Origin: Clostridium hydrogeniformans DSM 21757
GTDB taxonomy: Bacteria > Bacillota > Clostridia > Clostridiales > Clostridiaceae
DNA: 64,000 nt
Reading direction: 5' to 3'
NCBI RefSeq assembly: GCF_000686705.1
Contig: NZ_KK366005.1
Span: 195,512-259,511 of the forward strand
Shown: piece after piece, positions 17,239 to 25,340 of the stretch
How positions within the stretch are numbered: position 1 is the stretch's first letter
Layout: every line of letters begins with the position of its first letter
Program-made: the position numbers and the translations under genes
The notes under the pieces: model-generated
The model's input: the letters and a program-made list of their open reading frames with translations, nothing else
Told to the model about the DNA's origin: nothing
Database searches by the model: none

Positions 17239-18819
17239 TTATCTTCTCTTACTATTTGCAACTTCTATTCTAACTCTTCTTCCACCGTTGAATCTCTTAT
17301 TAGTACAGTTATCTATTATATCTTGTACTGCATCTTCAGCTGCATCTATGAAAGTGAACTTCTCCATTATGTCTATATCACCTATCTCTTCTTTTCTTAT
17401 GTTTCCTTGATCTCCTAAGAATTGAAGTAGGGATTTTGGATTAACACTATCCATTCTTCCAACATTTAAGAATAATCTTACAAACTTAGCTGACTTAGCT
17501 CCTATCTTATTCTCAGTGTAGTCAAATGATACTTCCTTACTATATATCATATGAGTTAAAGCTGCTGCCACGTCAACTAAGCTATATTCATTATCAAGCT
17601 CAGAAACTAGTGGAACAAATCTCTTATAATCTTCACTACTTAAAGTATCAGTTATTCTTGTGCATATATTCTTATACTTAGCTACAAATATATCATCTAC
17701 TGTTGGTATTTCTTTTCTCTTTATCTTTCCCTTAGTAGCTCTTTCTATTTGCTTTAATGCCATGTACTCTCTTGGAGTAACTAATGTATATGCTATTCCT
17801 TCTCTATTTGCTCTTCCTGTTCTTCCTATTCTGTGAACATAAGACTCATTGTCTTGTGGAAGATCATAGTTTATAACGTGAGATACATTCTCAACGTCTA
17901 TTCCTCTTGCTGCTACATCTGTTGCAACTAAGAACTCAAGGTTTCCTTCCTTGAACTTTCTTAAAGTGTTTATTCTGTGGTTCTGTGTCATATCACCGTG
18001 CATTCCTTCAACACTGTAACCTCTAGTTTGCATAGATTCAACTAGCTCATCAACACCTTTTTTAGTCTTACAGAAAATTATAGCTGCTGTTGGCTCATCT
18101 ACATCTAAAACTCTACATAAAGTTTCAAATCTATCCTTATGTTTTACTTCAAAGTAAAACTGGCTTACAGCACTACAAGTTATAGCATTCTTAACTACAG
18201 ATATATGCTTTGAATCATCTTTCATGTAGTTTCTAGCTAAGTTCTTTATTTCTCTTGGCATAGTTGCTGAGAATAAAAGAGTATTTCTGTCATCATTAGC
18301 TGACTTTATTATCTCTTCTATATCATCAATAAATCCCATATTAAGCATTTCATCTGCTTCGTCAAGAACTAAAAATTCTATATCAGTTAAATCAAGAACT
18401 CCCCTTCTTAAAAGGTCAAGAATTCTTCCTGGAGTTCCAACTACTATGTCAACACCTCTTCTGATAGCTTTTATTTGTCTATCTATTGGTTGACCACCGT
18501 AAACTGGTAATATATTTTTTCTTGCATGCTTTGCTATTCTTACAAGTTCATCATTAACCTGTATTGCAAGCTCTCTTGTTGGCGCTAATACTAAACATTT
18601 AACATGTCTTCCATCCTTTGATATAGAGCTTAAAACTGGTGCTCCGAAAGCTAAAGTTTTTCCTGTTCCTGTTTGAGCTTGCCCTATAACATCATGTCCT
18701 TCTAAAAGTACAGGTATTACTTCTCCCTGTATTGCTGAAGGTTCCTCAAAACCCATGTCGTTTATTGCTCTTAGTACCTCATTACTTAATCCTAAATCGC
18801 TAAATTTTTTGTTTTCCAT
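17239..18819 (-). CDS. DEAD-box ATP-dependent RNA helicase (DeaD/CshA type)
   Basis: The 526-residue product shows every DEAD motif: Q motif near GFEEPSAIQ, AQTGTGKT (48-55), PTRELA, TPGR, DEAD (VLDEADE), SAT, the ARGID segment of domain 2 and HRIGRTGR. The C-terminal 75 residues form a DbpA-type RNA-binding domain (VRLFLNVGRMDSVNPKSLLQ). Such helicases unwind structured RNA in ribosome assembly, mRNA decay and cold adaptation. It is a single-gene unit. Its 5' region contains a large perfect hairpin, suggesting post-transcriptional control. Confidence 0.95.
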   Translation of the reverse strand: MENKKFSDLGLSNEVLRAINDMGFEEPSAIQGEVIPVLLEGHDVIGQAQTGTGKTLAFGAPVLSSISKDGRHVKCLVLAPTRELAIQVNDELVRIAKHARKNILPVYGGQPIDRQIKAIRRGVDIVVGTPGRILDLLRRGVLDLTDIEFLVLDEADEMLNMGFIDDIEEIIKSANDDRNTLLFSATMPREIKNLARNYMKDDSKHISVVKNAITCSAVSQFYFEVKHKDRFETLCRVLDVDEPTAAIIFCKTKKGVDELVESMQTRGYSVEGMHGDMTQNHRINTLRKFKEGNLEFLVATDVAARGIDVENVSHVINYDLPQDNESYVHRIGRTGRANREGIAYTLVTPREYMALKQIERATKGKIKRKEIPTVDDIFVAKYKNICTRITDTLSSEDYKRFVPLVSELDNEYSLVDVAAALTHMIYSKEVSFDYTENKIGAKSAKFVRLFLNVGRMDSVNPKSLLQFLGDQGNIRKEEIGDIDIMEKFTFIDAAEDAVQDIIDNCTNKRFNGGRRVRIEVANSKRR

Positions 18820-18867
18820 CTAAAACCATCCTTATATATTTAATGTATATATAGGCCTTCCTAACTT

Positions 18868-18925
18868 ATTTGTTGATTTATATTTCATAAGTATCCACTT
18901 ACTTAGGAAATATAAATCAACAAAT
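18868..18925 (-). promoter_or_regulatory. Large 5'-leader hairpin upstream of DEAD-box helicase
   Basis: Perfect 19-bp arms (GAAATATAAATCAACAAAT and its complement) enclose a 20-base loop with a further AAGT/ACTT pair. There is no T-run after it on either strand, so it is not a plain terminator. It sits about 50-105 bases upstream of the helicase ATG. Confidence 0.6.
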
Positions 18926-19786
18926 TCTTCTAGAGACCTATATTCTAAAAACGCACTTGTTAAGTATGACATTAAAAGTGAAAAGTTGCAACACCTAATT
19001 TAAAAGAATTAAACTTTTTATTTTCTATTACTGTAATTATTTTACTTTATTGTAGTATCTCCCCTAATTATAATGTATAATACTGGCTAATTCTTCTTAT
19101 TATAGATTGGATAAGAATTTTGCTTTTAATTAAAGCCATAGCTATCTAAAGAAAAAAATTCATTTTATTCCTTATAAGCTTCTATGCTATCACTACCTTC
19201 TACACTAAAACTTATATATAAATACTTAATGAATCTTCTTTATATTATTCCACAAAATACTACAATCCTTCTATTAGAACATAACAATTTAATTGTCACT
19301 TATCTCATACCTGTTTCTACTTAATACCTTTTTTATATACTTACCTCCATACATATTAATGACTCTGTTATAAAATAAGAGTTATTACTATATTATTGCC
19401 TCTATATTCATATTTATATCCTTAAAATCACCTAAATAATTTATCCTATTAGTTCCATAGTGAAAAGCTTTCCTTATTATTAAATGAAAACCTTTTAAAA
19501 TATATTAAACTATTGTATTAAAATCATGTATTCATTAGGTTATTACCTAATGAATACTACCTTTCAAAAGTGTAAGTTTAAAACTTAAAATTATGTGGTA
19601 AAATATGATTAAATTAAGGATTTATAGTTGCCTAATTCTTATATGATACAAATATCACTAATTCTATTTAATTTTAAAAATACTGATGAGTTAGGTAATA
19701 TAATTAAAATATTAAATAATTGTAAATAGAAACTTAATTAGTATAGATATTTTAAGTTAAAGACTCAACCCTAAAGGAGTGATAAT
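18926..19786. other. Long intergenic region without a supported gene
   Basis: AT-rich throughout, with stops in all frames. The only clear structure is a 13-bp perfect palindrome with a four-base loop (GTATTCATTAGGT ... ACCTAATGAATAC, 19528-19557), which could be a terminator or operator. Confidence 0.5.
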
Positions 19787-20383
19787 ATGAAAATCTTTAA
19801 AAAATTGTTGTTTCTTATAATCCCCATCTTCCTTTTGGTTGGATGTGATAGTATAGATATAAATAAATTTTCTGATGATTACTCAAAAGACACAGATAAA
19901 CTAAAAAATAAAACTATAAGTGCTTTAAGTGATTACTTAAATACAGAAATAGATGAAAAAAAGTTTTCCTATAACCTTGATTATAAAGATGCTCTCATAG
20001 AAGCTGAAACTAATAAACCCATATATAAGGGTGATAGGCTTAGTGGCACCTTAAAAGAAAAGGTAAAAGATCTTGGAATAATAAGCTTTGTTGGAGAATT
20101 TGGAGATAAGGATACCCTATTAAAACTCTTTAAATTAGTTTATACTCCCGATGGAAGTATAAGTGAAACAGAAGCTAAAAACCTTGCCGAAAAGTTCATA
20201 TATGAGAAAAACTTAGAAACAAAAGATGGAGAACTTGTTTTCTTGTCTAAAGAAGCCTCCAAAGATAAATCCATAGATGTGGTTAAATTTAAATCTAAAA
20301 ACCTAGATATAATAAAGGTATATGTAAATAACTATTTAAAAGAAGTTGTTGGTTTTAGCTTATATGATACTCCAGACTTTTAA
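19787..20383 (+). CDS. Putative lipoprotein, 198 aa
   Basis: An ATG with AAAGGAGTG six bases upstream. The N-terminus is a lipoprotein signal: MKIFKKLL, a hydrophobic core, and the lipobox LLVGC with the modified Cys at residue 20. The mature part is Lys/Asp-rich and contains a helical DYSKDTDKLKNKTISAL segment and an alpha/beta C-terminal region. No catalytic motif or named family was recognised. It would sit on the outer face of the membrane. It is a single-gene unit with its own terminator. Confidence 0.8.
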   Translation: MKIFKKLLFLIIPIFLLVGCDSIDINKFSDDYSKDTDKLKNKTISALSDYLNTEIDEKKFSYNLDYKDALIEAETNKPIYKGDRLSGTLKEKVKDLGIISFVGEFGDKDTLLKLFKLVYTPDGSISETEAKNLAEKFIYEKNLETKDGELVFLSKEASKDKSIDVVKFKSKNLDIIKVYVNNYLKEVVGFSLYDTPDF

Positions 20384-20398
20384 AGGATATATTTTTAA

Positions 20399-20437
20399 AA
20401 GAGTTAATGATTCTTAATTGAAGCATTGACTCTTTTT
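20399..20437 (+). terminator. Terminator of the lipoprotein gene
   Basis: AAGAGTTAATG and CATTGACTCTT pair (one G-U/mismatch) and are followed by TTTTTATT. It belongs to a set of similar hairpins in the toxin island. Confidence 0.8.
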
Positions 20438-20644
20438 ATTGTTGTATTCTCTTAATGTAGATATTTTAGAAGAAAATTTTTAGACCTATTTCTCAAGGAT
20501 TGATGAAAATGACATTAACTTTGACATATAATCCACATTGAACGTGTTATGATTTTAAAAATCTAGGATTTTTATCCAAAATACCATATAATAGTTAATA
20601 TATATATTTATTCAAGCTAAATTTTTATCTTGAAAGGAGAATTT

Positions 20645-21175
20645 ATGGAGATTGAATTTAAAAATGAAATGCAACATATTATTGACCTAAACTATCATCT
20701 TGTTAAAGATTCTAAATCGTTTAAAATACAGAAACAGGTTTTCACATGGCTACCCTTCTCATCTGTGATACTGTATACAATTATTTCTAATTATCCATGG
20801 CATAATAACTTTTTATTTACAGCAACTGTACAAATCACCATTAGTATAATTGGAACACTTATACTTTCTAAAATTTTTCCTTGGCTAACAAAAAAATCTT
20901 ATCGTTTATCCATTAAGGGAATTACTAATCTTGATGAATACTTAAATGCTTCAACAAAAGTATTATTGAATACATCTGAAATAATTATAGAAACTATTGC
21001 TTCTAAATCTAAAGTGCCTTGGTCTTCTGTAACTAATCTAATAATTGATCATAAGTATATATATGTACATACTAAATTGATATCTTGCATTCAAATACCT
21101 ATAGACTCATTCAAATCATCAGAAAAAACAGCTAATTTCATAGGTTATATCAATAAAAATTTTAAAAATAAATGA
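20645..21175 (+). CDS. YcxB-like membrane protein
   Basis: The ATG after AAAGGAGAATTT is chosen over a TTG inside the Shine-Dalgarno. The 176-residue product has two membrane helices (about 32-50 and 57-80) followed by a cytoplasmic domain. That domain carries SKVPWSSVTNLIIDHKYIYVHTK and IPIDSFKS, which match the YcxB-like C-terminal pattern (W-x-x-I/V ... YI(Y/F)). No function is known for the family. It lies at the edge of the toxin/immunity graveyard and might have come with it. Confidence 0.65.
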   Translation: MEIEFKNEMQHIIDLNYHLVKDSKSFKIQKQVFTWLPFSSVILYTIISNYPWHNNFLFTATVQITISIIGTLILSKIFPWLTKKSYRLSIKGITNLDEYLNASTKVLLNTSEIIIETIASKSKVPWSSVTNLIIDHKYIYVHTKLISCIQIPIDSFKSSEKTANFIGYINKNFKNK

Positions 21176-21317
21176 TATACATATGAGTGTATATCACTTA
21201 CTTTTACTTAAAGCCTAAACTATAAATTGCAATATCAAATTGAACTAATTTTTATTTATTATTATTTTTCTCTACTTTACCCCCTATTTTCCTTTAAGTT
21301 TTTATCTCCTCCTCCCC

Positions 21318-21717
21318 CTGTTCCTCTTTTCTAGTCCTGAGCTCCATTATTTATATGTTTATCTTTTCAATTCTTTTTATCTTTAAGTGAGACCCTAAAT
21401 TTTATATTTAGCTAGTGGAACTTACACCTACGGATTCATATGAGTAGTGTGTTTCCTTTTCTATCTATTATCTATTATCTATTACATATTGTATGTTCTT
21501 TTTGCTCTTCGATTTCAAGTGGAATTAAAAACGCTAGGATTTACTTTTCTTTCATCTTGCGGTGTTATTTCACTCCTAGTTGTCTTTACTTTTAAAGATA
21601 TTTCAGTATATGAAAAAAAGATTAATGCTCCAATTACTAAAACATTAATCTTTTTAACTTCTTTCACTTCATTATTAATATTATGCTATGAAGTTTATTG
21701 CTATTTATATTGATTTT
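21318..21717. repeat. Long direct repeat D, copy 1
   Basis: It shares long blocks with 24600-24926, such as CCATTATTTATATGTTT and CAATTCTTTTTAT. Other shared blocks are TTTCAAGTGGAATTA, the AAAGATTAATGCTCCAATTAC hairpin and the following TTAACTTCTTTCAC. Within it, GATTAATG/CATTAATC (21620-21650) followed by seven T on the minus strand is a terminator. The 88-codon plus-strand frame here is not conserved in the other copy. Confidence 0.65.
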
Positions 21718-21796
21718 ACTATCAACTTATTGTACTAACTTTTTTGCATTTATATACAGTAATTTTATGCATCTAATTAGATAGCTAGTATTATCT

Positions 21797-22167
21797 TTCT
21801 GGTCTACTTTCAATCTTATTTAAAATTATATTTTTATCTTCATCCAATTTCTTTTACTGACCTTCATCTTATCTTTTGCAATGTCTACTACCATATCTTT
21901 TGTGTACCCATTTTCAACCAAATAATTATTGAAAGAATGTATACTATTCACCTTCTTATTAATAGTGGCTAGTTAATACTGATTTTCAATTAGATAATTC
22001 CTATAACTAGTGATATAGAATCTTTTTATTTCACCATTGAAATCAACTCCCTTACTTTCAAGGAATGCTCCAAAATCAGAAGTATATCAAACATAGCTTT
22101 CAACTGTCTTTAAGCTCTCCTATCTTCCTCTAAGTTTATTTTTAATTTTTTAGCAGTTCATTCATTT
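21797..22167 (-). pseudogene. Decayed tyrosine integrase, N-terminal part
   Basis: AAAGGAGTAAAG precedes the former ATG, but the frame stops after MNELLKN. Conceptual reading with frameshifts gives ESKGVDFNGEIKRFYITSYR, NYLIENQY (stop) LATINKKVNSIH, SFNNYLVENGYTKDMVVDIA and DEDKNIILNKIESRPER. These match the SAM-like core-binding domain and start of the catalytic domain of clostridial site-specific integrases. The catalytic R-H-R-Y part is absent. A second, independent relic lies at 23700-23986. Confidence 0.75.
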
Positions 22168-22197
22168 TTCTTTACTCCTTTTAATGTTTTAGGTATA

Positions 22198-22237
22198 GAA
22201 AAAAGGCTAACGCCTTTTTCTTCAACATTAACCTTTA
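22198..22237 (-). terminator. Terminator behind the Imm53-type pseudogene
   Basis: GGTTAATG pairs with CGTTAGCC on the minus strand across a GAAGAAAAAGG loop and is followed by TTTTTT. It is homologous to the other island terminators. Confidence 0.7.
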
Positions 22238-22419
22238 CTAATACTATAATATATATTTGATTTTTACTTTTATTACAGCTTACTAAATTATTGAAATTAT
22301 GCAAACAGTTCATACTTTAAATTAATCTCTCAATCCATTGCTGGATAATGATTATAGTTACATCTTGCTTGTCAACTGTTTTTTGTGGTTAGTATCCCCT
22401 GACTTTTTCAATCATTCTA

Positions 22420-22716
22420 CTAAGACCTATTACAATCAGACCAATTTATAAATGTACTTAGAATCTCTTCTAAGTTACAAATTCCCCCCCTACCTTTGAA
22501 CACTTTTTCCTTAATTTTGAAGTTAATCCAATTATCACCACTTCTTAGAATTTTTATTGGTGTAAAATCTTTATCCTCAAGCACTGTATCAACTATATCA
22601 ATATCAACAAGCCACCCTGGATTATCTAAATTTTGTATTCTAAATCCATAGCTGTGTTCCCAATCTCAGTTACATTCTTTTTCAAACCATTCCTCTATCT
22701 TTTTTATCACATTCAT
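22420..22716 (-). pseudogene. Immunity protein 53 (Imm53) family gene with an in-frame TGA
   Basis: GGAGGAAATGATTGG precedes an ATG that opens a 99-codon frame, interrupted only by TGA at codon 17. The remainder reads DWEHSYGFRIQNLDNPGW, VDIDIVDTVLEDKDF, and GRGGICNLEEILSTFINW, the pattern of the Imm53 immunity family of polymorphic toxin systems. The stop falls in the conserved C-x-G-D-W-E-H block, so a Gly codon (GGA) probably mutated to TGA. It begins 14 bases after the stop of the displaced toxin tip, which is its presumed partner. Confidence 0.75.
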
Positions 22717-22730
22717 CCAATCATTTCCTC

Positions 22731-23690
22731 CTATTTCGGTATTTCGTCAATTCTTGGTATTCTTACTCCACCTGGTACTGACTTATCATGCACATGTGGC
22801 ATTAGATCCTCACCAGTTACTGGATTATAATGCGGATTACCTGTTCCATCATAGCGTTTTCCTAAATCTAATCCTGTTGGATTCTTCGGATTTGATTTAT
22901 ATATTTCATAGTTAGTAACTTTTCCTGTTGATGGATCAGTTTTGAAAGTACTATGAGGATATCCATTCGCCGGTGTATCTGGTTTTAGCTTATTCGAAGA
23001 TTTTCTTCCAAACAGCTGCAAATCTATTATAAAAGTATCCTCAGCTTTACCCGTTTCCTCAAAAAACTTAATATCCCTTTGCCTTAAATTACTATTAAAG
23101 CTCTTTTATGTTTCTGTCTGTTTAATTATTTCTTTCTTACTTGAGTTATTATTAAATAACTTTAATGCTCCTCCTCCGGCTCCTGCTAATGCTGGTCCGA
23201 TTTTTGCTAAATTTAAAATCATATTAACTACAGGTAAACTTACCGCAATTGAATTATCTAATACTCTAGATACTAGTTATGATACATTAATATTTTCTGC
23301 AATGTCTAATCCATTTACAACATCTGAAGCTATTCCTAGCTTCGCCATCTCAGCTGCGATCATTTCTGCATTCTTTATAACTTTTCTGTCATTATATACA
23401 TATTTAACTTTATTTCTTATTATATTAATCGCCGATTTTACATATTTCTTTGCTTCATTTAATCCATTTCCTTAATCTTATTATATGTGCCACTTACCCA
23501 ACTTCTGGCACTATTCCATGCCCAAGAACCAGTTTCTTCTACTGTTTCATAACCACCTTTTATTTTGCTACCTAAATAGTCACTTTGGTTCTTTCCCCAT
23601 AAACCAAGGCTATCAAATAGTTTAGTCTAGTGACCATTTTGATTATCATAAATTAAAGAATTATTTTTGCAATAAGTATGTAAATCTAAT
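22731..23690 (-). pseudogene. Displaced Rhs C-terminal toxin tip (second toxin module), broken
   Basis: Reading starts within the Rhs core (HTYCKNNSLIYDNQNGH then TAG where the intact gene has Trp). It continues through a linker with one frameshift near 23472 and TAA stops (one at 23106-23108). It then reaches LQLFGRKSSNK and an open toxin domain with GYPHSTFKTDPSTGKVTNYE, LGKRYDGTGNPHYNPVTGED and PHVHDKSVPGGVRIPRIDE. The first parts align with the end of the intact Rhs protein, so this is an orphan tip left after module replacement. The toxin domain resembles polymorphic toxin type 24; that name is tentative. Confidence 0.75.
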
Positions 23691-23699
23691 CGCTTCTCT

Positions 23700-23986
23700 A
23701 TAGTTATTCTATAATCTTTATAATAGACTTACTACAACAACTTTTTCATGTTCCTATTTGCTATTAGATATATGTTTGATGAATGAATATCCTTTATCTT
23801 TTTATTGATTGTTTCTACCTCATAGTTACTTTATACTAGAAAACTCTTGTAACTTAGAAGATTATCATTGAAATCAACGTCTTTAATTATCGGAAATTAT
23901 ATGAAGTCCTTAGCTTTCTATTGTTTCGACACCCTTACCATCCCAATTAGGCTTACTTTGAAATCTTCAATTATTTTATACACCAT
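23700..23986 (-). pseudogene. Second decayed tyrosine integrase, N-terminal part
   Basis: GAGAGGAGTAAAG precedes the ATG. The reading MVYKIIEDFKV ... KDVDFNDNLLSYKSFLV (stop) SNYEVETINKKIKDIHSSN shows the same integrase core-binding domain as the relic at 21797-22167. It has several stops and runs out at the junction with the displaced toxin tip. It shares upstream and terminator context with the first relic. Confidence 0.65.
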
Positions 23987-24013
23987 CTTTACTCCTCTCA
24001 ATTTCTTTATATG

Positions 24014-24054
24014 TAAAAAGAGCCAATGCTTCTTAATTAGAAACATTGACTCTT
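24014..24054 (-). terminator. Island terminator upstream of the second integrase relic
   Basis: AAGAGTCAATG pairs with CATTGGCTCTT and is followed by TTTTTAC on the minus strand. It is near-identical to the terminator at 20399-20437. Confidence 0.7.
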
Positions 24055-24599
24055 ATAATTGTTATAATATATATTTAGTTTTTCTTTTAATTACAGCTAA
24101 CTGCATTATAATAATTATGTAGTAAGTCTAAAGTAATCGACTTTGTTAGAATCCTTTAAGATAAATCATTTCTATAATTATCATTCGTATTAATAGCTTT
24201 TGCAGTTAGTTTATTTAAAATTTTGGAGTTAAAAGTAAACTCAAATTATCTATTTTAAATTCAGTTGATTTAGCCATTATTTACAGCTTTTCAAGCTGAA
24301 TAGTATTGTTATTCACCTTCTTGTAAATCTCTGTTTTTATCTACCTTATCGTTGTTTTTTGATGTATTTATCTTTATTGATGTATTGTATTTTTTAGTTA
24401 TCTATTTTATTGAATTATTTTATTGGTTATTTATTATAATTTCTTCATTGATTATTACTTTAGTTCTTATCTCATTAGATTTTCTTTTATTAACTTATTA
24501 TTATTTATTCTGATTATTTTTTATTTATCAATTTATCTTTTCTTAATCTTTCTTTATTTTTATTATTTATCTTTAGGTTCTTGTTCCCCCCTATCCCCC
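24055..24599. other. Degenerate intergenic sequence of the toxin island
   Basis: No supported gene. Minus-strand fragments such as MAKSTEFKIDNLSLLL suggest the start of a decayed small gene. The rest is T-rich low-complexity DNA, and the 117-codon plus-strand frame there is compositional. Confidence 0.4.
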
Positions 24600-24926
24600 C
24601 GTTGCTCTTTCCAAGTCCCGAGTTCCAAGTTCCATTATTTATATGTTTTATCTTTTCAATTCTTTTTATTTTTTAGTGGAATTGATTTTCCCCTATATAT
24701 TTATTGTTCCCAATTCCCCTCGATTTCAAGTGGAATTATTGACCCTAGGATTTCCTATGCTTTCAGCTTACGATAGTTTTTAACCCTAGTCCTCTTAGCT
24801 TTTATAAATATTTCAGCACATGAAAAAAAGGTTAATGCTCCAATTACTGAAACATTAACCTTTTAACTTCTTTCACTGCATTATTTAAGTTATGCAGTAT
24901 TAAATCTTATTACTTTTATTGATTTA
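24600..24926. repeat. Long direct repeat D, copy 2, with rhs operon terminator
   Basis: Homologous to 21318-21717. It contains the terminator of the rhs-immunity operon: GGTTAATG/CATTAACC (24830-24860) with seven T following on the minus strand. The two copies bracket the displaced toxin tip and integrase relics. Confidence 0.65.
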
Positions 24927-24994
24927 GCTAGATTGTCCTCTTATTATTTTTTATGCAGTTAATCACCTATTTATTATGCATCTACTTATATTGC

Positions 24995-25339
24995 CTATTC
25001 TTCTATTTCCTCTACATATTCTAAAAATAAATCTTGTAACTCATTATCAGTATCAATATTGTCTAAATACAATTTAGGTTCAGTCTTACACCCACTTAAT
25101 GTACTACTTCCATCAATTATACCTAGAATACTTGAAATAGTATCAATCATTACTAATTCTATTACTCCCATTAACTTTTTTTTATTTTCTTCTGTCAGAT
25201 TTTCGTATAATTGCAATGCACTTATCCAATACTTATCAGTAGCTTCCTCTACATTGGTATTATCAAGTAGCTCTTTATATTCGTTCTTCCCTTCTTGAAC
25301 TATAGTTTTGTAAAGACTTCTAATAAAAATTTCCTTCAT
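24995..25339 (-). CDS. Probable cognate immunity protein of the Rhs toxin
   Basis: The ATG lies one base after the Rhs stop codon, and GAGGAAG inside the Rhs end serves as its Shine-Dalgarno, so translation is coupled. The product is a 114-residue acidic, mostly helical cytosolic protein. It has a central DKYWISALQLYENLTEENKK, a helix VMIDTISSILGIIDG, and a highly acidic end (DNELQDLFLEYVEEIEE). Toxin-immunity pairs of polymorphic systems have exactly this order and spacing. I do not recognise a named Imm family; the assignment rests on position and composition. Confidence 0.75.
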   Translation of the reverse strand: MKEIFIRSLYKTIVQEGKNEYKELLDNTNVEEATDKYWISALQLYENLTEENKKKLMGVIELVMIDTISSILGIIDGSSTLSGCKTEPKLYLDNIDTDNELQDLFLEYVEEIEE

Positions 25340-25340
25340 T

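Noticed and set aside
21447-21713. Plus-strand 88-codon hydrophobic frame
   Set aside because: It lies in direct repeat D, and the other copy at 24600-24926 has no such frame. It also contains the hairpin of a minus-strand terminator.
24423-24776. Plus-strand 117-codon frame rich in Leu, Tyr and Phe
   Set aside because: Low-complexity T-rich DNA without a ribosome-binding site; part of it falls in repeat D.
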